From Limnoperna fortunei (lineage: Eukaryota; Mollusca; Bivalvia; Mytilida; Modiolidae): a stretch of DNA of 64,000 bases. Shown piece after piece: positions 24,620 to 36,125 of the stretch (within the stretch, counting starts at the first letter, position 1; the number at the start of each line of letters is the position of its first letter). The notes beneath the pieces are model-generated. The model did no database searches. It was not told the origin of the DNA and saw only the letters and a list, made by a program, of their open reading frames with translations. Both the position numbers and the translations under genes were made by a program. The DNA lies in contig OX104118.1 in the NCBI GenBank assembly GCA_944474755.1, positions 74,479,865 through 74,543,864 on the forward strand. The letters run 5' to 3'.

Positions 24620-25455
24620 CCAGTTACCTGTTGGGTTTTCAGACGCTGTAGTCTCTCTTCTATATTACGAGACTTTAGTGCTGTCATTCTTATTTTCTTT
24701 TACCACGACTGCATACTGGACCATCTTTACCTCGCTTAATGTTCTTTCTGGAATTGGTGGATGACCTTTAGATGTCAGTTTGTGCTATCTGTACTCAATT
24801 GTTTGCTGCTGCTAAACCAGCCTTCAAGATTGTTATTGGTTCTGAGTCCCTCAGTTAGGTAGTGTCCTCGATCAAGGTTTCTGTCACGTAGTCTGTCGGC
24901 TTGGTACTCCAAGTCAAGGCTAATTGAGAACTGTGCGAAACGTTGGCATCGCTTTCAGTAGTCTGCACAGTCTGCTGTAGGTATCTTTGTTTCTAATTGG
25001 CAGCAGTTTGACGACTTAAAGAAACAATTGCTGAGCCAATAAAAGCATTTATGGCGAAGATTCTGGCAAAAGTAGACAGTGAAGTCAAGTGTTTCATCGC
25101 AGTAGGTACTTTCCGCATTGCATAGGTGTTTGATGTTCTTTGAAGTACCGGAGATGATTATCTTGTTGTGGTCTCCATATTCGACGTTTAAAGAAATGCT
25201 CTCCACAACTTGTCTATAGGAACGTACCCTTTAACTCAATGTTTGTTCTGGAAATCGGAACTGGTTGGATTGGGCCTGTCTTACTCTGCACAGTGACGAT
25301 TAGGTTGATTCAAAGGTTGGAATCTATATGATGCTATTTCCCATGTTTGCGTCCCATAATGCATCTCTGAGTTTTGATAATCTCTTTGAAGGTAATGGTT
25401 TGAGTTCATGTTTGGCAATAGATCGTATGGTGTTGAGTATGAGACTTTCTTCAAT
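24620..25455 (-). pseudogene. Mutator-like (MULE) transposase pseudogene
   Basis: On the minus strand, pieces of a MULE transposase follow in order with several stops and frame changes. They are a segment around NIKHLCNAESTYCDETLDF (near 25130-25075), which matches the region around the first catalytic Asp in the family (usually ...CDGTF); then LRHKCFYWLS; then DRGHYLTEGLRTNNNLEGW (near 24850-24805), the well-known C-terminal RTNNHLEGWH motif; then KVIHQFQKEH and an Arg-rich end near 24640. The part upstream of 25210 is less certain. Proteins of this type often have a FLYWCH zinc finger, which I do not see. It is clearly inactive. Confidence 0.72.
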
Positions 25456-25469
25456 TCATGCATATATAT

Positions 25470-25850
25470 ATATATATATTTTGCAAACGTCACATATTTC
25501 TTCGGGATAAACTTATAAACCAAGGTTACAAGAAAAAACGACTCGTCCGCGCCTTTAATAGGTTTTGCTATAGATACACCACTTCCTTGTCGAAAAATAT
25601 TCTATCTTGTTTGAAAATATGGTTGCAGCTAGTTTTCCCAATTTTTTAATTCAGTGTGCAGTGAATGTGCTACGATGATTGTCGGCTACACCTATTAGTG
25701 ACTAGTGGTATGTGATATCAAACTAACCAACTCATATTTCTACAGTCATGGAAGCGGGAGGATAGGCGTGCCATAAAACCTGGTTTAACTCGTAATTTTT
25801 TTTTAAATGCCTGTACCAAGTCAAGACCATTGCTGTGGTTACTTTATATT
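25470..25850 (+). pseudogene. 3' remnant of a reverse-transcriptase element
   Basis: The frame at about 25503-25640 reads RDKLINQGYKKKRLVRAF and NRFCYRYTTSLSKN, the C-terminal end of an RT family common in mussels. The non-coding tail follows (GTGCTACGATGATTGTCGG, then CATAAAACCTGGTTTAACTC and AAATGCCTGTACC). The same tail recurs at 28740-28985, and parts of the RT end recur at 36540-36720. The element is 5'-truncated. Its exact class is not settled. Confidence 0.65.
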
Positions 25851-26000
25851 TTTGTTGTTGGTTCTGGAGTTTGCCGGTTTCTCGGACTTATATTTGGGGA
25901 TTGTCTTTTTTAACAGTTTTATCTGTGTTCGGTTTTTTTGTTACTACCTTCATTTATTGTGCGGTTGTTCAATCTTGCTGGGTCTGTCATCCTTTGTACA

Positions 26001-26666
26001 AATGGTAGCTCTGCAGTACGTTTGTGTACAAGTTTCGTTATTGTTGTTCTGTCTATATAACGGTACCAATTCTAAATGGTAGCTCTGCAGTACGTTTGTG
26101 TACAAGTTTCTTTATTGTTGTTCTGTCTATATAACGGTACCAATTCTAAATGGTAGCTCTGCAGTACGTTTGTGTACAAGTTTCTTTATTGTTGTTCTGT
26201 CTATATAACGGTACCAATTCTAAATGATAGCTCTGCAGTACGTTTGTGTACAGGTTTCTTTATTGTTGTTCTGTCTATATAACGATCCCAATTCTAAATG
26301 GTAGCTCTGCAGTACGTTTGTGTACAAGTTTCTTTATTGTTGTTCTGTCTATATAACGGTACCAATTCTAAATGATAGCTCTGCAGTACGTTTGTGTACA
26401 GGTTTCGTTGTTGTTGTTCTGTCTATATAACGATCCCAATTCTAAATGATAGCTCTGCAGTACGTTTGTGTACAAGTTTCGTTGTTGTTGTTCTGTCTAT
26501 ATAACGATCCCAATTCTAAATGATAGCCCTGCAGTACGTTTGTGTACAGGTTTCGTTATTGTTGTTCTGTCTATATAACGGTACCAATTCTAAATGGTAG
26601 CTCTGCAGTACGTTTGTGTACAGGTTTCTTTATTGTTGTTCTGTCTATATAACGGTACCAATTCCA
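26001..26666. repeat. Tandem array, 74-bp unit, nine copies
   Basis: Units start at 26001 and every 74 bases to 26593, each beginning AATGGTAGCTCTGCAGTACG or AATGATAGCTCTGCAGTACG and ending TATATAACGGTACCAATTCT or the variant AACGATCCCAATTCT. The two variants alternate in blocks, which suggests homogenisation by unequal exchange. Each unit holds PstI-like CTGCAG and a GTAC-rich core. A reading frame crosses the first unit but ends in it. Confidence 0.95.
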
Positions 26667-27586
26667 AACTGGGTCTGCCTCCTCTGCTTGCCTCAATAAA
26701 ATCAACCAGTTGTAGTATGCTCACCATTGCTTATGGTAAACTTATAGCTTTTATTTAATATAAATGATGCTTATTTATTTATTATCATTTATGTTAAAAT
26801 AAAATAAAAATAAAATGAATGCTTAATTTAGAAGTTCATTTCAATTTGAAAAAAATATATAAAATTTGCAAAGTATGTGAACAAATACAAAAACCTTTTT
26901 CTTTTATGTCAACTAAAAATAGAGCTATGTTTTATTAGAACATTTCCAAATAAAAATCTCTTCATTTAAAACACTTAGTACTGTATATAATTATTTTAAA
27001 AGTATACATTTATAACAGAACAAGTTCTTATTATTATATTTGTTTCAAGCTTGGTATGTTACATCAATTCAAGTAATTGCCCTCATTGTTTATTTAAAGA
27101 AATTACTTAAATTTAATTCCCATTTCGCTTTAGTACTTTTTTGTACCTTACAGAAATTAGAACACACCTGTACTCTATTAAACATAGCAATATGTTTTGG
27201 TAATTGTTATCATGTTTCTACTTTTAATTTTGTTTTGTTCTATATTAAAAATATTTGAATTCTTTATGTTCGAAGGCCAAAAAATATTGTGATAATAGTT
27301 TATAGTAAAAATAAAGATTAGGACATTACCATACACGATTTGTATTAACAAACTAAGATTAAGTATTGAAAATTTTCAAAATGTTTCTATTTTTAGACGA
27401 GGGATTTATTATATTTTTAAATGCGGAATCAAATATATGAACCTTCTAACATCTCAACAAGTAATGCCGGATTACTTTTAAACAACATGTGCTTTCAAAG
27501 TTATTCAAACATGTATTTCAATAAAGAAGACAAAGAAGATATTTTATATAAAGTAACATTAAAATAATGAAGACATCATGTAAACA
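26667..27586 (+). other. Upstream region of the TNF-like gene
   Basis: AT-rich, with no long frame. At 27450-27505 a stretch reading CAACAAGTAATGCCGGATTACTTTT resembles part of coding exon 2 of the downstream gene (CAGCAATGCCGGATCATTTTT), possibly a relic of exon duplication or an alternative 5' exon. An in-frame TAA lies two codons before the chosen ATG. Confidence 0.35.
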
Positions 27587-30472
27587 ATGAGCAGTGTACC
27601 AATCATTCTAGGAAATACCAGACATATTGAGCTCGACGATGAAAATGACTTGTACGCATCAGGGCACCAAGTAAATTCCATTCGCTCGGAGGAAGTGTCA
27701 ACTGATGTTAGTATAGCTGAACGTCTCAGCGGAGAACATTCCGAAGGTACTTTATAACTTCTACTATTGTTTAACATTGTCATGGAATCTTCCGTAATTT
27801 ATTAACCTATGACTTTCTTATATCCACTTTAGGATGGGTGGCCAAGATCATTTTTGTTATAATGAAAATATAAAACCCTGTTTGCTGTTAATAGTCAGAA
27901 CACTCTGCTGTTATCTGTTTTTCGATTTTTGAATTCACCGTTTTCTATTTTCTCATGCAAATTGCTGTTATCTGTTATCATTATTTAAAATTTACTGTTA
28001 TCCATTTTTGGTCAAATACAAAATTGTTAACCTGTTAATGGACCCCTCTTGCCCCCACTTTAAGAACAGTTTAAAACGCCAATAATATTTAAAAAAGCTC
28101 GACAAGTTATCAAAAGCAAAAGCTGTTGCGGTAATATACGCCGCTAGTTGTCTTGAATGAACTTGTCTTAAAGTGTATGAACTAGTTATTAGACATTGTA
28201 TTCGATCAGCCGTTTAAGCATTACAAGTATTACAAACTGTATTTGTAAAATGTTTCAATTGCAGGCCAAAACGAAAATGATAATGATAACAATGATATAT
28301 CAATTGACGGGAATGTTGATGATCATGTCATAGAAAGTTCAAGACTTACACAGCTGAACAGCAATGCCGGATCATTTTTACTTGTGAACGATGAAGAGAA
28401 TACACCAAACAAAACCATTACCTCCTTTTGTAAGTATGACCCTACAATTCCATACGACTTGTTATCCATTCCCGCAAATGTTTCCATCCTTTTGTTACAA
28501 ATGTAAAAAAAAGTTAAATTCTAGCTATTTGGAAATACAGAATTTGTATGGTTCTCTGACATGCAATAAAACATTGAATCAGAAAACTTAAAAAATCAAC
28601 AAATTACAACCGCAGGTGTATCTAATATTACAACCATTGCATTGGATATAATTTCTACTGCCTTCATGCAATGCCTGGTCTGGGCTTTTCACCCGGTACT
28701 ATAGATACTATAACCTTGTTTATAAATATTCTCGTTTGAAAATGTAATTGTAGATAGATTTCCCAATTTTTAAAAATCAGTGCATAGTGATTTTGCTACG
28801 ATGATCATTGGATACATCTATTTCTGACTCGTAGTTATGATACCTTACCATTTTCATCAACACACCAACTCACACACTACAATAATGAAAGCGGAAAGTT
28901 TGGCATGCAATAAAACCTGGTTTTATTCGTCATTTCTTTTGAAATGCTTGTACCCAGTCGGGGACAATGCTCTAGTTTGTATTTTGCTAGTACCATCATT
29001 GATTGATTGATTGTTGTTTTACCTCCAGCAGGCAATATTTCCATCATTTATTGCAAATGTTATCTATTTCAATAGGTCAACGAATATCAAATTGTCTAAA
29101 CAGTCACCTGAGGTGTACATTGCAAGAAAATGACATTGCAATACTCTGCAAAAATAAGGATCGGAAACTACGCTTGGTGGTATCTGGTTTATTTATTACA
29201 GTAATTAGTCTAATCGCCGTTATAATTTATGGACAGTTATCAACTTTGGCTCATAATTATAAAAATAAGACTGAACAACAACTCGGAGCTTTCCAGATTT
29301 ATTCTTTAAATTCACACACATCTTTTCATTGGAAGTTAAAGCAGCATACGGACTGGTTTGTTAAATATGAAAAGACTAATGATGAATTCATCATCACAGA
29401 GTCGGGAACAATCATGTTGTTGTCCTCTGTTATGACGGAAGTTCTAGGATTAAACTACAATTGTTGCCTTATCTTGAAATCTGAGTCTAAGTCAAACGTT
29501 AACGAGATGTGCCAGGATAGTCAGTCGGTCGACAAAGATTCAATAGCCTCTTTTGTTTCTGTAACAACCGTCAATCGATGCGACAGAATTAAAATCTTAG
29601 TAGAAAAACAAACGGTGAAATATCCTATTAGTAGCTCGAGTAGTGTTATTATGTTGTTTTGGTCTGACAATGAAATTCCGGCATTTCAAAATTTTGCGCT
29701 TGATTTCCCTAAAACAACATTACTACAAGATTCTTCCGGTAATCTCTGTTGGCAGCCTACTGCTTTGTCAGGTGATATTAATTGGGTTTACAGTAGGTAT
29801 CACGACAAAATTTCTGTAATTAGAAGAGGTATATATTTGAAGATATTAAGATTGCATGTTGATACATATAATGAGAAAGAAACAAAGAAAGTGGCAGCGT
29901 GCATAAAAAGTAATTTCAGCGAATTTTGCCAGACTTTGTCTCTAGAAGGAAAAACATCAAGATATATAACTCTTTTCGAAATAAATGAACACGAAGCAGG
30001 TGAAGTGATATACAGCAGTATTTCTGATGTTTCATCTCTTAACCAAAACACAAGTCAAAACGCATTTACATTACTTAACCTTCCTGATAAAACAGAATTT
30101 TCAAAGTGTTATCTCGATGTAAAAGGAACGTCGGGTGTGTTACCATGGTTATGCGGTTATAAACAAAGGTCTTGGGTTAATTACTCGGATAATGATAGAT
30201 ATTTTTTAGTCAATGAAGAAGGAAAATATCTAATAATTGTTAACTTAAATCTTTATTCTAAAAGCAGTAGTAACGCTAAGCTGTGTATTACATATACCAG
30301 TGGACGAACCCAATGTCAAAGCTATCTAGTGGATTCAGGTTTGAGTATACCAGTTTTTATGTTCGATATTTTAACTCATAGATCAGACGTCTCATTCAAA
30401 GTAGAAATGAGCCAAAATCTGCTTTATAGGTCGTCTACATTAAATAGAATATTAATAATGAAATTGGGATAG
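27587..30472 (+). CDS. Type II membrane protein with three tandem TNF-like modules, three exons
   Basis: Exons 27587-27746, 28265-28429 and 29076-30472 join in phase (GGC and TGT at the junctions) to give 573 residues. The ATG has an in-frame stop two codons upstream. Residues 1-141 are an acidic, Asn/Asp-rich cytosolic part. One hydrophobic segment at about 142-160 (VVSGLFITVISLIAVIIY) has Lys/Arg before it and no signal peptide, which is a type II topology. The ectodomain shows three repeats (about 190-315, 330-451 and 452-573). Each has a Trp near its start, a hydrophobic G-T-I-M-L / G-I-Y-L / G-K-Y-L strand, then a pair of cysteines spaced like a TNF CD-EF disulphide, and a terminal strand such as SSVIMLFW, AFTLLNL or NRILIMKL. 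This pattern is like TNF-homology or C1q-like jelly rolls. N-glycosylation sites include NKT and NYS. I infer a TNF-superfamily-like ligand; sequence similarity is weak and needs a profile search. Confidence 0.75.
28740..28985 (+). mobile_element. Tail fragment of the RT-element family in intron 2 of the TNF-like gene
   Basis: GCTACGATGATCATTGG, CAATAAAACCTGGTTTTATTC and AAATGCTTGTACCCAGTC match the tail at 25650-25850 in order. No RT coding part remains. Confidence 0.6.
28996..29045 (-). mobile_element. SINE 3'-tail fragment
   Basis: On the minus strand it reads AATATTGCCTGCTGGAGGT, then AAAACAACAATCAATCAATC, the end of a molluscan SINE. It lies about 30 bases before the acceptor of exon 3 of the TNF-like gene. 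Confidence 0.5.
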
Positions 30473-30477
30473 GATTT

Positions 30478-31311
30478 TATGGAAGCCCGCACGTGCCACG
30501 GAAACAATAATTTATAATTTGTGCGCACGAGTTGCAAACTTGAGCGCAAAGTTTTCAAATCTTGTGCGCACGACTTACTAACCTGTGCGCCATAGTTACT
30601 AAACTCGAGTGCACGAGTTTCAAATCTTGCGCGCATGAATTACTAACTTGAGCGCACGAGTTTCAAATCTTTACCGCACTTGTTTCAAATCTTGTGCGCA
30701 CGAGTTTATAATCTCAAAAACCGGATTTTTCACCAGGGGTCATCTGACGACTTCGACCCTATGTAGTCATTGGTATAGCTACTTGAGCTAAACATTGAGC
30801 TGAGCAACAGCTTTTCTATATCTGCAATAGTTTTCATTTAATAGGGCAAAAACATTAAAAACCGTGACTTTTAACCATTAAAGGGCCATAAACCCTATAA
30901 AGAGTCATATGACGACTTCGACCCAATAGAGACTTTAGAAGAGCTTAATGAGCTGAAGGTTTAAGAAAGCAACAGCTTTTCTCTATCTTCAATCGTTTTC
31001 ATTATATAGGACAAAAATATTAAAAACTAAATTTTTGCCTTTAAAGGGCCATAATTACTAAAAGAGCTCATTTGGAATCTTCGCCCTAAGGGAGACTTAT
31101 GTAATTCTATTGATTTTGGAGAGCCTAGGATACGTCAGATTTTCCCTATCTGTTATAGTTTCTGAGTTATAAGCCATTTTAGGTGACTTTTACACTATGT
31201 TCACAAGATTTGTATCTCGTGCACTCATGTTAGTAACTCGTGCGCACAAGATTTGAAACTCGTGCCCTCAAGTAATACATTTTTTTTCCATGGCAAGTAC
31301 AGGCTTCCATA
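30478..31311. mobile_element. Fold-back/MITE with GTGCGCACGAG arrays, inserted at a stop codon
   Basis: The inverted ends TATGGAAGCC (30478) and GGCTTCCATA (to 31311) are perfect over 10 bases and continue with mismatches (GCACGTGCCACGGAAA against TTTCCATGGCAAGTAC). Flanks repeat GGATTT (30472-30477 and 31312-31317), or TAGGATTT if the target duplication is 8 bp. Next to each end lies an array of about 21-23-bp units, GTGCGCACGAGTTTCAAATCTT, more on the left (30519-30712) than on the right (31200-31270, inverted). The centre (30830-31080) is related to the interior of the element at 54791-56263. Confidence 0.85.
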
Positions 31312-32239
31312 GGATTTAGACCCGACTGGAAGGTGCTAGATTTAAATGCATAGGAATGAAACACTTTACAAAATGTATTTTTCATGAAAAAAGCTGTTCA
31401 TTATGAGAGATGTCTCCTTTCTGGCATTTTCATACCAAAGTACATTCCAACAGATATTTGTTCATGGTATACAGTCAATAAGTAAACCAACGTTTAGTTC
31501 TGTATCAACCATAGCTTGAACTGTACGGCATTTACTGAAACTCTACAGTTTAACATACAAATAACTAAACGGGTGTATCTGACAATACATGTAGTGGCAT
31601 TGGATAACAATCTTTTTATATCGTTTATCTGTGATATTCTCCGGATAATCTTTCATATTTATATATTCATCTGGTTGTGGCTTTTGTGGCTGTTAACAGT
31701 TTTAATGTATTATAACAAAATATATTGAAATAGCTTGTATATATAATAATGAGGAATGGTTTAATATTTCCATATTGGTAGTCACTTTTTTTACATTTAT
31801 AAATAAATAATAAAAAAAAATTCTAACTGTTGATATTTACCATTTCATAAAATTCTTTAGTTTGTTTCTTAGTATTACATCTTGCTACATCACCTACATT
31901 GACTTTATGTAAATTTATGACTCCTGTACGAGTATATTTCCGACTCTCAGCTGACACAATTCAGTAAGAAAAAAGTATAATTGCAGATATTGAGGCGTAT
32001 TCATCAAACAATAATTCAAGGACAGACAAAATGGTAAACAAAAGATGGGACAAAAAACAAAACAATTAGACAAATAACACAAAAACCTAAAACTAAGTGA
32101 ACTAAAACCCGGAGCTCTACATGTGGATTCCGTCTTAATATTCAAGTCAAAATCCAGTAATTAGTCATATCCGGGCGTCGTCAATATCCAGTAATAAGTA
32201 AGAATAGTTGTTACGTGAACCCTGATTAAGAAATTTTTG
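31312..32239. other. Downstream DNA of the TNF-like gene
   Basis: It begins with the resumed 3' UTR (AGGATTTAGACCCGACTGG). It is AT-rich with no recognised coding sequence. A plausible polyadenylation signal AATAAA is at 31803-31808, but it cannot be assigned with certainty. Confidence 0.35.
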
Positions 32240-33537
32240 TCAGCAGACAAGCTGTATCAAGGAAAGCTGGATAGGAAATACAGCCTGTTGAACACATGGC
32301 CAAAAAGAAGATACATACTCCTTATGCAAGTGAAGCTGGAACATTGCCACATAAAAATGGAGAATTTACAATATAAAAAATTCAACTTCAATGGGGTAGT
32401 TACAATTAAAACAGACACCGAATTTTGGAATATTCATTTAAACACGTTATCTATAGAGGAACGTGAAATTGAAGAAGAGGGCTTATCTTTTGTCCATGGT
32501 TTTAAGAAGCCAAGGTATAAAATCCGTCTCATACGTATAGAGGAACCGGTTAGAAAGCTGGGGATAAGTTAGTACCCATTGGAATGACAAAAAACTTCTA
32601 CGAAACATGATAAATATGTTATCAACCAGAATGTCAAACATGCTAATGATTTCAGTAACAGAACATTTTGGTAGAATCAAGTGATCTTTTACGAAATATA
32701 ATTTGTCTTGTGCTAAAACCAGATATCTGCATCTAAGATTGCCATTAATTTTAGTAAAGCAAATTTGAATCAATTTTTTAATTTGTCTTTAAGCTTAAGA
32801 TAGGGAAGAGTAGTATAAAGAGTTGAAAATCAAACGTTCTAACGTTACTGCATTACAAGAGTGAACTAGACTGTAGGTTCTCTGACAGATCTTTAGAAGT
32901 TTTTAGTAACCACGTCCGATTCACGGCACCTCTCTAGTAGCTTGTTTCACATTACCTCCCAAGACTGCTTTAACTGCTGACAAATAGATGTTAACCGTTT
33001 AGAAAGAGGCTTAGTGGAGTAATTAGCAGATACAGCAATATAACGTTGTTTATACAATCTAATTAAAATTAAATCTTTCACAAGCTCCCCCCTTTTTGTT
33101 ATGGCCATTGTGAACAACGCTAATAATAAAAAGGGGAAGCTTGTAAAGGATTTAATTTTATTTAGATTGGGTAAAAGATGATCAAGTTCTTTATCTTTTG
33201 TCGAAATGAAATGCCATAAGGAAAACAACGCTATCTATTATTTTCCAGGATTTCCTTAAGTGTCGTCATGATATATGTTGGGTTGCTATCTGATTGTCTA
33301 ACCTAACTCTTTTATCGAGCAGTAAATGTGATGCCTTTTGCATACAAATACAATATTGTTAGCCGATATGTCATGCAAGTTAGACACGTGCTCTACTAAA
33401 TGAATGTCTTTCAGGAAAGATTTAGCACTAGTGCTAGTGTTTTTATTCTTCTTTGCATTGTAACAGGAGGGTTGAGTGCCTATATGCTGCACAACCCTGC
33501 TGGATACAAAAATGGTCCTTTTAACCAACACTAACAT
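32240..33537 (-). pseudogene. Reverse-transcriptase element, decayed and interrupted by a MITE
   Basis: Read on the minus strand from 33537, the pieces appear in the order of a mussel RT family. They are ANNIVFVCKRHHIYCSIKEL, then STKDKELDHLLP, a 115-bp palindromic insertion, YKQRYIAVSANYSTKPLSKR, EIISMFDILVDNIFIMF, the LYTYETDFIPWLLKTMDKR strand that follows the missing GIPMGTNCAP motif, a mutated FNFTFLYR where RYIDDVL should be, and NYPIEVE near 32380. Frames change at least three times and the catalytic YIDD box is lost. The 111-codon plus-strand frame at 32237-32572 is the antisense of this and is not a gene. The class may be near Penelope-like elements; I am not sure. Confidence 0.78.
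33055..33169. mobile_element. Short palindromic MITE inside the RT pseudogene
   Basis: The arms are CAATCTAATTAAAATTAAAT followed by CTTTCACAAGCTCCCC, and the complement GGGGAAGCTTGTAAAGG followed by ATTTAATTTTATTTAGATTG, around about 35 bases. A related single arm, CAATCTAATTAAAATTTAAT with CTTTCACTTGCTC, is at 46973-47010. The insertion keeps the minus-strand frame of the host pseudogene open. Confidence 0.75.
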
Positions 33538-33539
33538 GT

Positions 33540-35251
33540 CATCGTGACATGGACGCCAAGTAATGTCTCATAGACACAAGGTGAGGCTTTTTAAGACCAT
33601 ATATCAGTTCGTCCTCTGGGATCTGAGTTTAGAGAATGTTGGCGGTAGACAAAATGTTAAACAGCTAGTTTTACTTTTAATAAAAAACAACATTGGATAA
33701 CAGTTGTAAATAACTGTACATGTTAAGTGTCAAAAAATAATATCTCGAGCGCTTTTATCCCTGAATATAAACATAATTTTGCAATCCAAAAATGACTAGA
33801 CAAAATCTAAATAACTCACAATTTTTTCGGCATCTGATTCAATAGAAAATGTTGCCAATTGTTAGAACTAAATACTAGCTCTATGGTTGTACGTTCAAAT
33901 TAGCAACGACCCTTAGACTTACTTTCAAAAAAACCTATAGAAATTAATTTAACTGTGTTTATCAATATAAACGTTTAACTCTGAATTTGCAAACATTACT
34001 CGGAAAAATATCACAGTCACATCTACATGCAAGTATTCAAACAAAATCACAATACAATTATCAATTTAGTAAAAAGTAACAATATACTTCGACAATTTAA
34101 CACAAATAAGCACTTTAAATGAGAAATATGAAAGCACAGGGAGATCACTATTAAAGTAATAAATATGTATTAAATAACACTGTTACAGTATCAACGACCT
34201 CATCGCTTTCACTAATTCGGAAAGAGAGTCTATGTCCTCATCTACACGTTTTTGGCCAATCCCCGACTGACTACATAAAGATTTTAAAATGTAACAAATA
34301 TTAATTTATAACCGTACGTGTATATTAAAACATTTCCTATTAAATGAGCGGGAATCAAAAAGAACAATTTCGTTGATTAAAAGCAACATTGATAAAATAG
34401 ACTAGATATACATACTTCTAACCTGTATCAATGTACTGGGTAGTGGAAAAGGTTTCATTTAACCAGAGCTGGATCGACCATCAGTGCTGCTAATCGCATC
34501 CACATGTAAAAGATAGGATGTACTCTCTGCTATAATACGGTAAGTTGACCGTTGGTCATAGTAGGTAACCTGTCTGGATAGTGCAACATTCCAGGTACGA
34601 TAAAGTCAACTTTTATTGTTTTCAAAAATAGAAACGATTACATATGCTAAATATTCCGTGTCATCCCAATATTCTACAATTTCTTGTGAATACAGCTATT
34701 AAAAGTCTGTTGCTGGACGTTAAGCAACAAATTAGTTAAACAATCAATCATTCTTAATTTACGTAACTCCATGGCAATTTGTTTCAATTTCTTGTTTTTA
34801 AAATGCTACATTTTCAGGATATACATTTTTTGTCGTTGTGACATTCTTTCCGTATTTAGGGAGATTCTCTGGCAGCAAACGTAACTCAGTTCAAGGGGTT
34901 GATTTTAAGCAAAACAACTGCAACTCAACATAATGCGTTTTCATAAATCTGTCAACGGTTACAATCAATATCCTATATAATTCAAAACGCAAACGTAACT
35001 GAAAATTTCTTCTATCTACATTTTCATTTATTACATTATACCGACTGCTTGATTTGATACTTGAAAATAACTGTCCACACTGGAATACGACACACTAACA
35101 TGTTTTTATATCCTTCAAAATTGGTCGGTTTTTTGCTCGTTTTGCATCTTTTTCTACCAAAGGCTATAACTAGGATTTCTTTGTTGTATACTTTAATTTC
35201 ACATGTGTTCCAAACGTCTATAAATTGACGAACATCATTCATAGTCTTTTT
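33540..35251. other. Intergenic DNA with a SINE tail
   Basis: AT-rich, with no gene seen. At about 34690-34752 the text GCTGGACGTTAAGCAACAA followed by CAATCAATCATTC is a plus-strand SINE 3' end. The left border of the 5762-bp duplication is at 35252. Confidence 0.45.
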
Positions 35252-36125
35252 AAGAATATTTTAATTATTTAATCTATTCACACAATAGTCAAAAAGGCCT
35301 TTACAAGTACTAAAATGTTGTAGGAATTAAATGTTAAAATCGAAACATTCAAAATATCTGACAATTGTATATACATTGTAGTATATTTCTCCTAATTCTA
35401 TCAGATATTAAGAACTTTTTCACTTTTATTGCTGTATGTACTGGCTCGCAATTGTTTTTCTAGTCTTACTCTGTAATCCAAACTTTAAACTAAACTACTG
35501 AAATTTATATGTTTTCTTTTAGAGGTAAAATGGCTTTCACCACGTTAATTTGTTTCTCGACGCATTTTTATAATCAGTCAATGGCTTCTGTATAAAACCA
35601 AGAGTAATATAAACTAGATAAAAAGTATGCACCGCAGCTGAGAATTAAGGTTGGTATGTTAGTGTGTAAGACACAAATGATGCCCCCGCCTGACCAGCGA
35701 CAACAGGCCGGAATTTAAAGAAACTTAAAAATCACAATCCCTTGGTCACTTTGATTTTGTGTAAAAACATACTACTAGGACAATGTTTGAAGTGAACAAA
35801 GAACAGCAAACATATTGTGAAACTGTTTATTTGCGAAGTAATATTAATCATATGTGGATTCTTAAAAGTTCTGAAGAACTTTTGGAAAACTTAAAATCAA
35901 GATAGATATCTCAAATTTCTTCTGTTAGAACCTTTGATCACCTTTGACTTTTCAACTATTTATACCAATTAGCCTCACGAGAAACAAAAACCTCGTCTTA
36001 AAGAAACGATACATAAAGCATTCGCTGCCACATATACCTACAAATATGTAGTTTTAGTTTGCAATACGTATTTATCTACTAAAGAACAAAAAGACAAATT
36101 ATGCTACAGCGAGGAACATGTTTAT

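Noticed and set aside
30519..30712. CRISPR-like array of GTGCGCACGAG repeats with spacers
   Set aside because: The spacers are themselves repeated text (TTTCAAATCTT), the units are degenerate, the DNA is eukaryotic and the run is the arm of a fold-back element.
32237..32572. 111-codon plus-strand frame that could be taken for a gene
   Set aside because: It begins with TTG, has no recognised domain, and its minus strand carries the RT pseudogene motifs (YETDFIPWLLKT, FNFTF). It is the antisense shadow.
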